Assembly (NCBI GenBank): GCA_964617665.1
Contig: CAZUAH010000130.1
Location: forward strand, 1-28,932
From: JADHUC01 sp964617665
Lineage (GTDB): Bacteria > Planctomycetota > Planctomycetia > Pirellulales > Pirellulaceae
Length of the DNA: 28,932 nucleotides
Reading direction: 5' to 3'
The translations under genes were made by a program, and so were the position numbers. This document shows, piece after piece, positions 15,156-23,282 of the stretch. Positions within the stretch are counted from its first letter, which is position 1; every line of letters begins with the position of its first letter. The notes under the pieces are model-generated. The model ran no database searches, was not told where the DNA came from, and saw only the letters and a program-made list of their open reading frames with translations.

Positions 15156-16508
15156 TCACATAGCTCCTCCGACGCAGCGAAACCCAAGTGGTTTCCCAGC
15201 CCCCCCGGGCACATGGCACTCGATAACCCTATAACCATGCATCCCCAACCACGCAATGAACATGCCAGACGAACAGGCAGCCAAAACAGGTCGGCTGCCG
15301 GAATGGCTTATCACACTGTATAGCAACGATTTGAGAGAAATGAACCCGTCAAAAAACGCCGCTGATTGGGCGTCCCTAATTGTACCGTGCTCAAATCGCG
15401 TGCACCCGGTGACGCTACTTCGAGCACACGTGTCGGGTGTTTCCATTTCGGCCCCGGGGCGATTCAAGCAATTCGCTCGCCGGGTGTACGCAGGCCGCAG
15501 GTGCCTACATGCGAGCATGTTTCGGGCAACATCCTTCCGACCCAGCATGCGTTGAGCTTTGGCTTTGCTGCACGACCTGGCGCGGGTGGATAGGGATGAT
15601 CGGCCGTTCATCGCGGTGGGCCGGAAAGCTGAGGCGGAAAGTAATGGGCCGGGTCCACGTGCTGCCACGGAAGCCAGCCAGCGCTGTTCAAGTTCGCTCA
15701 GATTCCTGATGCCGTACACCTCATTCAGCGCTCGATCATAACCTCGATCCATGGCCAAAGAAGCCAACTCGACGACCTTGTGCGGCTCGTCAAGCTTGAC
15801 GAGAAAACTGACGAGCGACAGGCTCTGTCCGTAGAACATGGGTATGTCCGAATCCGAGGGGTAACTGCGCCGGTTTACTATTTCCGCTAGCGGCTGACAG
15901 CGGTTCGCTCGGATCGCTTCATGAAGCGCTTCCAAGTGGAGTCGTTTTTTGCCGGGGTCGTCTGCGAGAAGTGCGATTCCTTCGTCCACCCAGCGCGGTA
16001 GGCGGCGCATTGCGAACTGGTCTGCCAGGACCACATGGGTAAGCTCATGGGTGAGAGCTGTGAGTTTGCCGGTCGCAGGGTCGGCAACCAGATCGATGCG
16101 CCGGCCGACGATTCGTCGGCTCTGCACCTCGACCCTGCACGCACCGCGGGTCAGCGCCGCGTGCCAGCCTACGCGCCGTAGGTACGCGCCCTCGTCGGCG
16201 TGGACCTCCACTTCACATGGAGGATCCCAACGCGGCAACAAAGCCTTTTGCCGTGGCAACCACCGCTGCTGGAGCGCCGGCCGCAACCGCGCGCACATCC
16301 TCGCCACTCGATCGGCCGGCCAGCGCACGTCATGCGAGACGACATGAAAATGCGTGCAGGTGCACGTTCGTTCGGACGACGCCTGGGTAACCGGGTCCCC
16401 GTTCCCGTCTTTGCCTAAAGCCTGCCGCCGTCCCCGCGGTGGTGGCCCCATCAGATGCGCAAGAAACAATATCGCAAGAACGACCTTTCGACTTGTTGGC
16501 CTCAACAC
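15156..16508 (-). CDS. Secreted peptidase MA-like metallohydrolase, 3' end probably disrupted
   Basis: The frame of 450 codons starts at GTG 16508 with a signal peptide (KVVLAILFLAHLMG). The HExxH motif is His154-Glu155-Leu-Thr-His158 (LTHELTHVVL), and the third zinc ligand Glu176 is in PRWVDEGIAL. This is the peptidase MA-like (gluzincin) arrangement. Normal-looking protein continues to about residue 300 (LSELEQRWLASVA). After that the sequence is rich in Ser, Arg and Cys without pattern, and the frame runs past an intrinsic terminator at 15351-15373. Other frames stop before that terminator, so a frameshift near 15650 is likely. AAAGGA lies upstream of the start. Confidence 0.75.
   Translation of the reverse strand: MLRPTSRKVVLAILFLAHLMGPPPRGRRQALGKDGNGDPVTQASSERTCTCTHFHVVSHDVRWPADRVARMCARLRPALQQRWLPRQKALLPRWDPPCEVEVHADEGAYLRRVGWHAALTRGACRVEVQSRRIVGRRIDLVADPATGKLTALTHELTHVVLADQFAMRRLPRWVDEGIALLADDPGKKRLHLEALHEAIRANRCQPLAEIVNRRSYPSDSDIPMFYGQSLSLVSFLVKLDEPHKVVELASLAMDRGYDRALNEVYGIRNLSELEQRWLASVAARGPGPLLSASAFRPTAMNGRSSLSTRARSCSKAKAQRMLGRKDVARNMLACRHLRPAYTRRANCLNRPGAEMETPDTCARSSVTGCTRFEHGTIRDAQSAAFFDGFISLKSLLYSVISHSGSRPVLAACSSGMFIAWLGMHGYRVIECHVPGGAGKPLGFRCVGGAM
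15351..15373 (-). terminator. Intrinsic terminator, probably of the peptidase MA-like gene
   Basis: On the minus strand, ACGCC - 8-nt loop - GGCGT is followed by TTTTT. It lies inside the long open frame, which argues that the real gene end is upstream. Confidence 0.55.
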
Positions 16509-16856
16509 CTCGTCCCGTGTCCTTTCGAACTGCTCCTAAGTTCCGGCTCGCTGTGCGCGTTGCCAATGGGCGGATTCGGAGAGCAGATCGCATGCCAAGG
16601 GACAAGGAAGTGTTGGCATGATGATACAAGAGACTGCTATGCAATGCTTTGCGACTTGCGGCTGCCGTTGGCCAACCAGCCGCCCAGCGCGAGGAGCCTA
16701 TTGTTTGCGCAGCCAATGCCCAATCTGCATGCACGACCCACCAGGGCCGACAAGAGAAAAGAGGTCATCCGCGACTTGCCCAGAGATGATTTCGCGCGAA
16801 GGGCATGGGCGGTGTTTGTAGGAAGGCCACATCCGCCAAGTCATCATTGCGGCAGG
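16509..16856. other. Intergenic region between peptidase MA-like and SH3-like genes
   Basis: These 348 nt hold no convincing gene. A 7-bp dyad, GCGGCTG/CAGCCGC, at 16658-16683 without a T-run could mark the 3' end of the SH3-like transcript. Open plus-strand frames here lack any protein character. Confidence 0.5.
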
Positions 16857-17291
16857 CTACCGCGCGGCAGTGGTGCCCACATGGCTGTACCAGATCCACC
16901 CACCGACGCGTCTACCATCGATGTCGATGACCGTACCTACCCAGGGTCCGCGAAGCCGAAGCACGCGACACCTCTGACCGCCTTTGACGCTGGCGAGAGT
17001 GCGCCTTCCAAGCATCAACTTCGTTTCTTCGCGTGTCACCTTGACGGTATCGCCTACGCGGAAGGGGAGCGGTTCCACCGAGAAAGCCTGATAATCGGGC
17101 TCCGTGACCCTTGCAACCCCCGTCGATGGTTGAACGTTGTCGCTGCGTGCGGGTGTAGTACGTGCTGACGGTCGACCGAAATCACCACGGAGTTTTGTGC
17201 CAGCGTTTGGTGGCTGCCCCTCTACGGCGGCCGCAGCGAAAAAGGAGAGCAAAGGTCCGGCCGCCAGGGCAATTCCCCATTTCGTGTTCAT
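16857..17291 (-). CDS. Small secreted protein with SH3-like domain
   Basis: This 144-residue protein has a signal peptide (MNTKWGIALAAGPLLSFFAAAAVEG) and a low-complexity linker rich in Arg, Pro and Thr. A beta-rich domain at about 75-140 starts FRVGDTVKVTREETKLMLG and contains VLRLRGPWVGTVID and GWIWYSHV. The pattern is that of a bacterial SH3-like barrel, which often binds cell-surface or wall polymers. GAGG lies 6 nt upstream of the ATG. It is not a family I can name. Confidence 0.72.
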   Translation of the reverse strand: MNTKWGIALAAGPLLSFFAAAAVEGQPPNAGTKLRGDFGRPSARTTPARSDNVQPSTGVARVTEPDYQAFSVEPLPFRVGDTVKVTREETKLMLGRRTLASVKGGQRCRVLRLRGPWVGTVIDIDGRRVGGWIWYSHVGTTAAR

Positions 17292-17675
17292 GTTTCACCT
17301 CGCAAGTCAATTCCTGGTTCCAGATTGCATCACTTCGTCCGCCCGTCAGTTCCAGGCCGCCACCGGCAGTTTCGTCACCCTTGGTTCGAGGACGAAAATC
17401 CCAGGTAAGCAAAACCCCAACCGAACAGGGAAAACGATTCAAAACCGCCTGACCCAAACACCGACTCGTCCGTCAAGAACAACTCAGATTCTGCGCGAAT
17501 CCTGTCAATTAAATTCTAGCGCAAACCGCTGAACATTTCCACGCTAGCGACAGCGTTTTCGTCTATCGCTCTCTCCCTCGCACGCTTTCCATCACTTTCG
17601 ATTCGTTTGGTCTCAGCCATTGTAGTGTACCTGGCCGGATCGTCATAACAGGTTGTTGTCGCTCATCACGCCCGG
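17292..17675. other. Intergenic region between SH3-like and porin genes
   Basis: These 384 nt show no gene. Reading the minus strand there is a TTGACA near 17500 and a TAGAAT just upstream of it, but no pair with correct spacing, so I do not call a promoter. Confidence 0.45.
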
Positions 17676-19049
17676 CTAGAAGGTCAGGATGACGTCCACG
17701 GCGCTAGTGAACTGACTGCTGCGTCCGTCCATAGGTCCCGTCGTTGCATTCTCGCCGCTGAACCAATCCCAGCGAACCTCGGGACGAACCGTGAGGTTTG
17801 CCGTCGGAGTCCACTTCAGACCCGCCGTAATCTCGTAGAAGTTTCCCGAATGACCGCCAGGAGTCGTGTTGTTGCCGGGGCGGACGGAGGCGACACGAAC
17901 GCCATCGTCGTCTCGGAACCACTCCACACGCAGCCCCGCCTTCCAGCAATCATTGATCGTGTAAAACAGGTACTGGTTGATGCCGTACCATTCCTCCGTT
18001 GCTCCACCACCGAGGGATTGAATGCCGTGGTCGTGCTGGATTACGTAGTGCAGTCTCTCGGTTACGTCGCGGCTGAACACAATGCTGTAAGTGGTACGGT
18101 TGCCGACAATCGGCGGGGCGGCCCCATCTTCATCGCCGCTCACGATGGCGAAGGCGATTGAGTATTGTTCGTGATCCGGCGTGTAAGCGGCACCGCCCAG
18201 GAACGCGGCTCGACTGATGACCGGATCGAACTTGTCCCATCCGTCGACCACGCCGCCGGTGAATGTCCAGTTGTCGCAGTGACTCCAGGTGGCCAGAACG
18301 CCGGTGTGGGTGAACGGTTCCCCGTACTGCATGGTGTAGGCGTGCGAGTAGAAAAAGTTGTCGGGTGCGGTGACGACCTCGTAGCCGATGATCGTGTAGA
18401 AATGTCCCACCTTGATCGCTAGATCGCCGTATCCGGCCTCCAAATACATCTGCGGCATGGCCAGCCCGTAGAAACGGTTCGAGTTCCACCTTGGCGAGAA
18501 ATCGCTGTTCGTTTCCAGGCCAGCGGTTTGCGTGAAAACGTAGTCTGTGCCGAACAGCAAGTCGACTCGGCCCCCGACATCGAAGCAGCACTCGGAGTCC
18601 ATTCTCCGTTCGATTACCGTGTACAGTTGGTTGAGCATGACTTCGTCGCGCCGGTCGTTGAACGTAACCGGGCCGTTGAACTTGGCCGTCGTCTTCCGGG
18701 CGTTGAACGCAACTCCCGCCGCGACCCAACCGTGGATGTCCAACAGCCCACCTTGCGGGAAGAGAGTCCACGGCTCGTCAGCGACGTACTCGCATTCGCA
18801 ATCATACTCTCGCTCTTCAGTTACGATCGCGTCGCTAGGCGGCTCGCGCGGGTCAAAGTCCGGAGCGGGGATCGGCGGATCATCCTCCGCCGTCCACCGG
18901 GCAGCGTCCACCTCCAGCGTCCTTGCCGCGCGAACCGGCACGTGATTCGGACTGGGCTCATTGGCCGACGCTTGGCCAGGTCCCCAAGGCAGCGTGATTA
19001 CAGCAGACCAGACGAGAATCCCAGCAGATGTCCACGGAAGGTATTTCAT
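17676..19049 (-). CDS. BBP2-type outer membrane beta-barrel porin (paralog 1)
   Basis: This 457-residue protein has a signal peptide cleaved after about residue 29 (GQASA). An N-terminal acidic segment contains CEC (residues about 83-85). A long series of amphipathic strands ends in Phe (VDVILTF), the outer-membrane assembly signal. Repeated features are LLDIHGWVAAG, VGGRVDLLFGTDY, GHFYTIIGYE, APDNFFYSHAYTM and a final NLTVRPEVRWDWF. They match the OmpL-like BBP2 porin family that is abundant in planctomycetes. It is a clear paralog of the protein coded at 21847-23220 and of identical length. It lies downstream of amtB across the IS remnant. The solute is unknown; the context suggests nitrogen compounds (inference). 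Confidence 0.88.
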   Translation of the reverse strand: MKYLPWTSAGILVWSAVITLPWGPGQASANEPSPNHVPVRAARTLEVDAARWTAEDDPPIPAPDFDPREPPSDAIVTEEREYDCECEYVADEPWTLFPQGGLLDIHGWVAAGVAFNARKTTAKFNGPVTFNDRRDEVMLNQLYTVIERRMDSECCFDVGGRVDLLFGTDYVFTQTAGLETNSDFSPRWNSNRFYGLAMPQMYLEAGYGDLAIKVGHFYTIIGYEVVTAPDNFFYSHAYTMQYGEPFTHTGVLATWSHCDNWTFTGGVVDGWDKFDPVISRAAFLGGAAYTPDHEQYSIAFAIVSGDEDGAAPPIVGNRTTYSIVFSRDVTERLHYVIQHDHGIQSLGGGATEEWYGINQYLFYTINDCWKAGLRVEWFRDDDGVRVASVRPGNNTTPGGHSGNFYEITAGLKWTPTANLTVRPEVRWDWFSGENATTGPMDGRSSQFTSAVDVILTF

Positions 19050-19267
19050 ATCGGAGGTTCCTTTTCGCCGCTACATGGAAAACAGACCATGCGCTCGGGA
19101 GCCGCCTACATCCCTACGCGTGGATACTTGTCGTATCGGTTGAAATCCCGCCGAGTATCCAGTTTGGATTAGAAACTCTCCGAAAACTGAGGGTGCTGTA
19201 AACCGAAGGAATACAAACAGTTAACGCACGGACCATCCCAGTTGCTAGCAGAAAGGAGTGCGTTAGC
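19050..19267. other. Porin 1 upstream region and left edge of IS remnant
   Basis: These 218 nt hold small dyads: GATAC-ttgtc-GTATC (19123-19137) in the porin leader, and GTTAACGCAC (19220-19229) against GTGCGTTAGC (19258-19267) just before the transposase ATG. I could not place the IS terminal repeat. Confidence 0.4.
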
Positions 19268-19646
19268 ATGTCGAACCAAACAGAACCAACAATGGGCGAT
19301 CATCAAACCGTTGATCCCTGCACCCCGAACACAACACAGCGGACGACCTCGAAAAGTCGACATGCGAGAAGTCATCAATGCGATTCTGTATCTCAACCGC
19401 ACGGGCTGCCAGTGGGACATGCTCCCGCACGATTTGCTACCCAAGAGCACGGCTTACGAGTACTTCGCACTGCGGCGCGACGACGGCACGTGGCGGATGA
19501 TTCCGGATGCCTTGCGCATGCAAGTCCGCGTGGCAGAGAACCGCGAACCGACGCCCAGCGCCATGTGCATCGACAGCCAATCGTTGAAGACCACCGAAGT
19601 CGGTGGCGACGACCGCGGTTATGACGGCGGCAAGAAAATCAAAGGC
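19268..19646 (+). pseudogene. IS5-family (IS402-like) transposase remnant
   Basis: The N-terminal half of a DDE transposase is recognisable: QWAIIKPLIP, GRPRKVDMREVINAILYLNR, TGCQWDMLPHD and the first catalytic Asp in CIDSQSLKTTE, then YDGGKKIKG. The ATG at 19268 is in a different frame from this body, so a frameshift lies near 19290. The sequence breaks off after KKIKG at 19646; the second Asp, the Glu and the right end are missing. Exactly there copy B of the amtB-downstream repeat begins. The element cannot transpose. It may have recombined out a second glnK. Confidence 0.85.
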
Positions 19647-20056
19647 GTGACAGGCTGTCACAAGACCAGGGCAGGGATCGAATGAAAAATACCCCGACTC
19701 GAGCGGTCTAGGCGGACGACCGCTCGAGCCATATGGGGTATCCTTCTGGCCCAGGCAAGAGCCACTGTGTTTTCGATCGGTTATCCCCCGGACGTCGCCG
19801 ATCCGATCGACGACGCCCGAGGGAACGCTGGGTGGGTTTCCGTCGTAACCTCTGCGAGAACGCCGGCTCGTTGACGCGTGCCGAGGTACTCCGCTTTGTT
19901 TCAACGCCCGGTCACTAAGCACTCGCGACTGGCGTCGACGTGCCTTGGAACGAACCGTGCGATATTGCCGGTGGATACGCATGCATTCCGTGTTCGCTGA
20001 TATCCAAACCAGACTGTTCTTCTTCCGGCGAAACGCGCAGGATGCCCAACAACTTG
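19647..20056 (-). repeat. Direct repeat copy B: 3' end of intact amtB plus downstream region
   Basis: The match to 14588-14998 runs in the same orientation. Here the coding part is the end of the full amtB. The non-coding 268 nt run from the amtB stop to the perfect dyad GTGACAG-G-CTGTCAC at 19647-19661, which abuts the broken transposase. Confidence 0.85.
19685..19741 (-). terminator. Large terminator-like hairpin downstream of amtB (copy B)
   Basis: The fold is the same as at 14626-14683: outer ATACCCC/GGGGTAT, inner GGCTCGAGCGGTC / GACCGCTCGAGTC, then TTTTTC. Relative to copy A one U-G pair has become U-A and one G-C has become G-U. It lies about 170 nt after the amtB stop. Confidence 0.7.
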
Positions 20057-21393
20057 AGGGCGTAGAATAAGCCAAGCATCGTCACGAAGGCCCAGGCCGC
20101 GATGATTGCGGTTGACAGGGCTTGGACCCCGAGGAATTCCATACGAGTCATCTCGGCGGTGGGCAACGCTCCAAAAAGCCCCGTGGCCAAGCCACCCCAC
20201 ACGCCACACAGACCGTGGACGGGAAAGGCTCCGACCGGATCATCAACCTTCAGTCGGTCCAACAGAAGGATGCCTACAACGACCAGGATTCCCGCCACGG
20301 CACCGATTGCCAGCGCGCCACCTTGGGTCACTCGATCGCAGTTGGCGGTGATGCCGACCAGGCCAGCCAGGACGCCGTTTAGAGCCATCGTCACGTCAGG
20401 TTTTCTGAATAAGATCCAAGCCACTACCATGGCGGTCACAGCACCGGCCGCGGCGGCTATCGTCGTCGTTAGGGCGATAAACGTGGTCGCTTCCGCATTC
20501 GCAGCCCCAAAGAACGTGAGCTGACTGCCGGAGTTAAACCCGTACCAGCCCACCCATAGGATAAATACGCCGAGGGCAGCAAACGCGATGTTGTGGCCGG
20601 GCATCGGAATCGACTTGCCCTTGATAAATCGGCCAATCCGCGGCCCCAATACGATTGCACCTGCCAAACCGGCAAAGCCACCAACGGCATGCACGACAAC
20701 TGATCCTGCGAAGTCCTGGAAACCAAGCCCAGCCAGGAAGCCACCGCCCCATTTCCACATTCCGCTGATCGGATAGATCAGACCTGTCAGAAACCCGCTG
20801 TAGATCAGGTAGGACGCGAATTTCATTCGACCCGCGACAGCACCGGACACGATGGTTGCAGCGGTGGCAGCGAACGCCACCTGGAACAAAAAGTCTGCGC
20901 TGTTGCTCCATCCCGTTGCCATGTTTGGCGCGTCGGCATCTCGGCTGACAAACGAACCTCCGAAGCCAGACCATCCGCCAGCGTAGTCGTCGCCCGGGTA
21001 CATTAGCCCGTAGCCGATCAAGAGGAACAGCAGCACGCCCACGGACAAGTCCATCACGTTCTTGAACAGGATGTTCACTGTGTTCTTGGCCGAGTTCAGT
21101 CCGACTTCGAGCATGGCAAAACCCGGCTGCATGAACAGCACCAGGACGGCTGCCAAGAACATAATCAAGGTGTTAATCGTATAGGTCGTTTCCTCCTCGA
21201 AGCTCAGCCCAGCAGTGGCTGCAGCAGTTTCGTCTGATGAGGTCTCCGCACCAGCCGCCGCGTCATCGCTGGCAACAGAAGATCCGGTCACTTCGGCCTC
21301 ATCAGCCAAAGCGACCAAGGCAGGGCCGAAGGCCATAGAACAAGAACCAACAAACAAGACCAAACAGCTTAGTAGCGTCTTTCTCCACAACAT
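19915..21393 (-). CDS. amtB: Ammonium transporter AmtB
   Basis: This 492-residue inner membrane channel takes up ammonium as NH3. It has a signal peptide (about 1-30), an acidic Ala/Thr/Ser/Glu-rich periplasmic extension (about 31-68), and 11 membrane helices. The pore residues are Asp227 and His235 (DFAGSVVVHA, eight apart as in E. coli Asp160/His168) and His393 (FPVHGLCG). MQPGFAMLEVG in helix 1 is typical. The tail, SPEEEQSGLDISEHG, is the GlnK docking region, followed by about 20 extra residues. A sigma-54 promoter lies about 117 nt upstream. No intact P-II gene follows directly; the nearest is glnK about 5.4 kb on. Confidence 0.96.
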   Translation of the reverse strand: MLWRKTLLSCLVLFVGSCSMAFGPALVALADEAEVTGSSVASDDAAAGAETSSDETAAATAGLSFEEETTYTINTLIMFLAAVLVLFMQPGFAMLEVGLNSAKNTVNILFKNVMDLSVGVLLFLLIGYGLMYPGDDYAGGWSGFGGSFVSRDADAPNMATGWSNSADFLFQVAFAATAATIVSGAVAGRMKFASYLIYSGFLTGLIYPISGMWKWGGGFLAGLGFQDFAGSVVVHAVGGFAGLAGAIVLGPRIGRFIKGKSIPMPGHNIAFAALGVFILWVGWYGFNSGSQLTFFGAANAEATTFIALTTTIAAAAGAVTAMVVAWILFRKPDVTMALNGVLAGLVGITANCDRVTQGGALAIGAVAGILVVVGILLLDRLKVDDPVGAFPVHGLCGVWGGLATGLFGALPTAEMTRMEFLGVQALSTAIIAAWAFVTMLGLFYALKLLGILRVSPEEEQSGLDISEHGMHAYPPAISHGSFQGTSTPVASA

Positions 21394-21520
21394 GTCTTCT
21401 CTTCCCAGAAGGATTACGTTTGTGTACCAAAGCGCTGCTGCGAGGCAGCTTTAGACGACGCAGCTTCCAAAGGTCGGGCCCATGACCGCCAGTCGCCGCA
21501 GAATCATGCACATGGCTGTA

Positions 21521-21537
21521 TGCAACGAACGTGCCAA
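21521..21537 (-). promoter_or_regulatory. Sigma-54 promoter of amtB
   Basis: On the minus strand the sequence reads TTGGCACG-TTCG-TTGCA, a perfect match to the sigma-54 (RpoN) consensus TGGCACG-N4-TTGC. The GG-N10-GC spacing is exact. Transcription would start near 21510. Sigma-54 control of amtB by NtrC-type activators under nitrogen limitation is well known in proteobacteria. Confidence 0.85.
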
Positions 21538-21768
21538 GTGTCTGTTCGCGGTCGCAACGCTCGCCCTCGAAATGAGCTTACTGCGTTTGTAGGAAACGAC
21601 TTAGGCAAGGCACGTCTTGGAAGAAGAAAAGGGCAGATGGTGCCACAGATTTGGGCGTGCGCAAACAACGAGCAGTTATTGTCACTTGATTGGCACACGA
21701 GGGATGGACACCGTGGGCGAAGCATCCGGTGCTACGTCAACCGTTGGTTGGCCCACGGCGTCGCGACC

Positions 21769-21809
21769 ACAAAAAAGAACGACGGTCGCCCATTGGCTGG
21801 GCGACCGTC
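21769..21809 (-). terminator. Intrinsic terminator of porin 2
   Basis: A perfect 12-bp stem, GACGGTCGCCCA / TGGGCGACCGTC, with a 5-nt loop is followed on the minus strand by GTTCTTTTTT. It lies 38 nt after the porin 2 stop codon and insulates amtB from porin 2 transcription. Confidence 0.88.
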
Positions 21810-21846
21810 GCACGGATTGGCAGGCACTTCTCTAGTACGAACGTGC

Positions 21847-23220
21847 TCAGAACTCGCAAATCATGTCGATGGCAAAGGTCCATTGGTTTCTGTCCAAGCC
21901 GTCGTTGAATGGCATGAAACCGAGGCCGTTGATTCCGTTGAAGGAATCGTAGCGGACTTCGGGACGGATCGTCAAATTGGCGGTTGGCTTCCAGTTGGCG
22001 CCCACTGAGATGTCCCAGAAAGTGCCGGCATAGCCGAACGGCACAATTGGGCTTCCGCTAACACGGCGTCCGTAGCCGCCCACGCGAAGGCCATCATCAT
22101 CGCGGAACATCTCGAGCCGCACGCCCAGGTCCAACTTGCAGTTGAGCTTGTAGTAGAGGTACTGGTTAACGCAATACCATTCGGCCGCAAAGCCGGTATA
22201 GGGCGAGCCGGTCTGTTGGACACCCAAATCGTGGTGCAGGACATAGGTCCACCGATAGCCGAGCTGCTGTTGCCACACGAGGCTATAGAAGAAGCGGTCG
22301 TCTTTGAACCCTCCTGGAATGAGGGGGTTGGCTTCTTCGTAGGTAGAACTGCAAGTGGCTGACAACTTGGTTCCGGTTCCCTCGTTTTCCCAGACGAGAC
22401 CGCCTAGGAAACCCATGTGGTCGCCACTCGGGTCCGGGTTGAAGCGGTCCCAACCGCGATCGAAACCGGCCATAAGTGTCAGCCGGTCGGTGACCTGCCA
22501 ACTGGCCAACAAGCCAGTGTGCGTGAATGTGTACGGATTGCCGTATTTCATGGCATGGGAGTGCGAGTAGAAGAAGTTGTCCGGCGCCATTGGGGTCTCG
22601 TACCCGAAGATGGTGTAGAAGTGTCCCATCTTCACCGAGATGTTGTTGCAGGCTACCTCCGCGTAAAACTGCGGCAAGGCCAGACCGTAGAACTCGTGGC
22701 CGTTCCACCCGAGTCCTCCCCAGCCGCCCAGGCCACCGACTTCCACGAATCGGCTATCGCTACCGTACAGCAAGTCCACGCGGCCACCGATGTCCCAACC
22801 GGTGCCGCAGCCGCTTTCAACCGGGCGTTCCAGCACCAAGTACGCCTGGTTCATCTGCAGCTCGCCATGGCGATCGTTGTAGGTGAGAATGCCGTTGAAA
22901 TTCGAGAGCGGTCTGTCACCGTTGAACGTGATGCCCACGTCCACCCAGCCGTAGGCGTCGATCATTCCGTCCTCCAGCGGCCCACAGGGCATCAGACGCC
23001 GAGGTTCCTCCTCGTAGCAGTGCAAGGGGCCAAACAGCCCTAAGCCGCAGCCGCATTCGTCGCTGTACGAACCTGTTTCGGTCGACGAAGTGACGGCTTC
23101 GTCTTGAATCCTGTAATGAACCTCGTCGGCCGCCAACTCCACGCCGTCTTGGCCCGTAGCGTTGGCCGAGAACAAGACGCATACGCCGACAGCCATCAAT
23201 GCGGCCGTTGTAGCCTTCAT
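21847..23220 (-). CDS. BBP2-type outer membrane beta-barrel porin (paralog 2)
   Basis: This 457-residue protein starts at ATG 23220 with GGGGAG 7 nt upstream; a longer frame to 23331 has no signal peptide in the right place. The signal peptide is MKATTAALMAVGVCVLFSANATG. An N-terminal Cys-containing segment (CGCG...C) precedes the barrel. Blocks shared with paralog 1 are DAYGWVDVGITFNGDRP, IGGRVDLLYGSD, GHFYTIFGYE, APDNFFYSHSHAMKYG and NLTIRPEVRYDSF. The last residue is Phe (DMICEF). It has its own terminator, so it is transcribed separately from amtB. The transported solute is unknown. Confidence 0.88.
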   Translation of the reverse strand: MKATTAALMAVGVCVLFSANATGQDGVELAADEVHYRIQDEAVTSSTETGSYSDECGCGLGLFGPLHCYEEEPRRLMPCGPLEDGMIDAYGWVDVGITFNGDRPLSNFNGILTYNDRHGELQMNQAYLVLERPVESGCGTGWDIGGRVDLLYGSDSRFVEVGGLGGWGGLGWNGHEFYGLALPQFYAEVACNNISVKMGHFYTIFGYETPMAPDNFFYSHSHAMKYGNPYTFTHTGLLASWQVTDRLTLMAGFDRGWDRFNPDPSGDHMGFLGGLVWENEGTGTKLSATCSSTYEEANPLIPGGFKDDRFFYSLVWQQQLGYRWTYVLHHDLGVQQTGSPYTGFAAEWYCVNQYLYYKLNCKLDLGVRLEMFRDDDGLRVGGYGRRVSGSPIVPFGYAGTFWDISVGANWKPTANLTIRPEVRYDSFNGINGLGFMPFNDGLDRNQWTFAIDMICEF

Positions 23221-23254
23221 GTTTTGACTCCCCAATCCGTTGGTATTCCCGTGA

Positions 23255-23282
23255 CTTGTTGGTCGGCGGTACGGCCAACAAG
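23255..23282 (-). promoter_or_regulatory. Leader hairpin of porin 2
   Basis: A perfect 8-bp stem, CTTGTTGG / CCAACAAG, with a 12-nt loop lies 35 nt upstream of the porin 2 ATG, probably in the 5' leader. Strong porin mRNAs often have stabilising 5' stems; the role here is inferred. Confidence 0.35.

Larger units (their letters stand above)
21394..21846. other. Intergenic region between porin 2 and amtB
   Basis: These 453 nt contain the amtB leader (21394-21510), its sigma-54 promoter, and at the far end the porin 2 terminator. The 230 nt between are the place where an NtrC-like enhancer site would be expected; I could not find a convincing GCAC-N-GTGC dyad. Confidence 0.55.

Noticed and set aside
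16455..17168. Plus-strand open frame of 237 codons over the SH3-like gene
   Set aside because: It is antisense to a gene with a signal peptide and good ribosome binding site, and its product has no protein-like pattern.
19437..20075. Minus-strand open frame across the transposase remnant and amtB 3' end
   Set aside because: It is out of frame with amtB and antisense to the transposase; its similarity to the frame at 14650-15219 only reflects the duplicated DNA.
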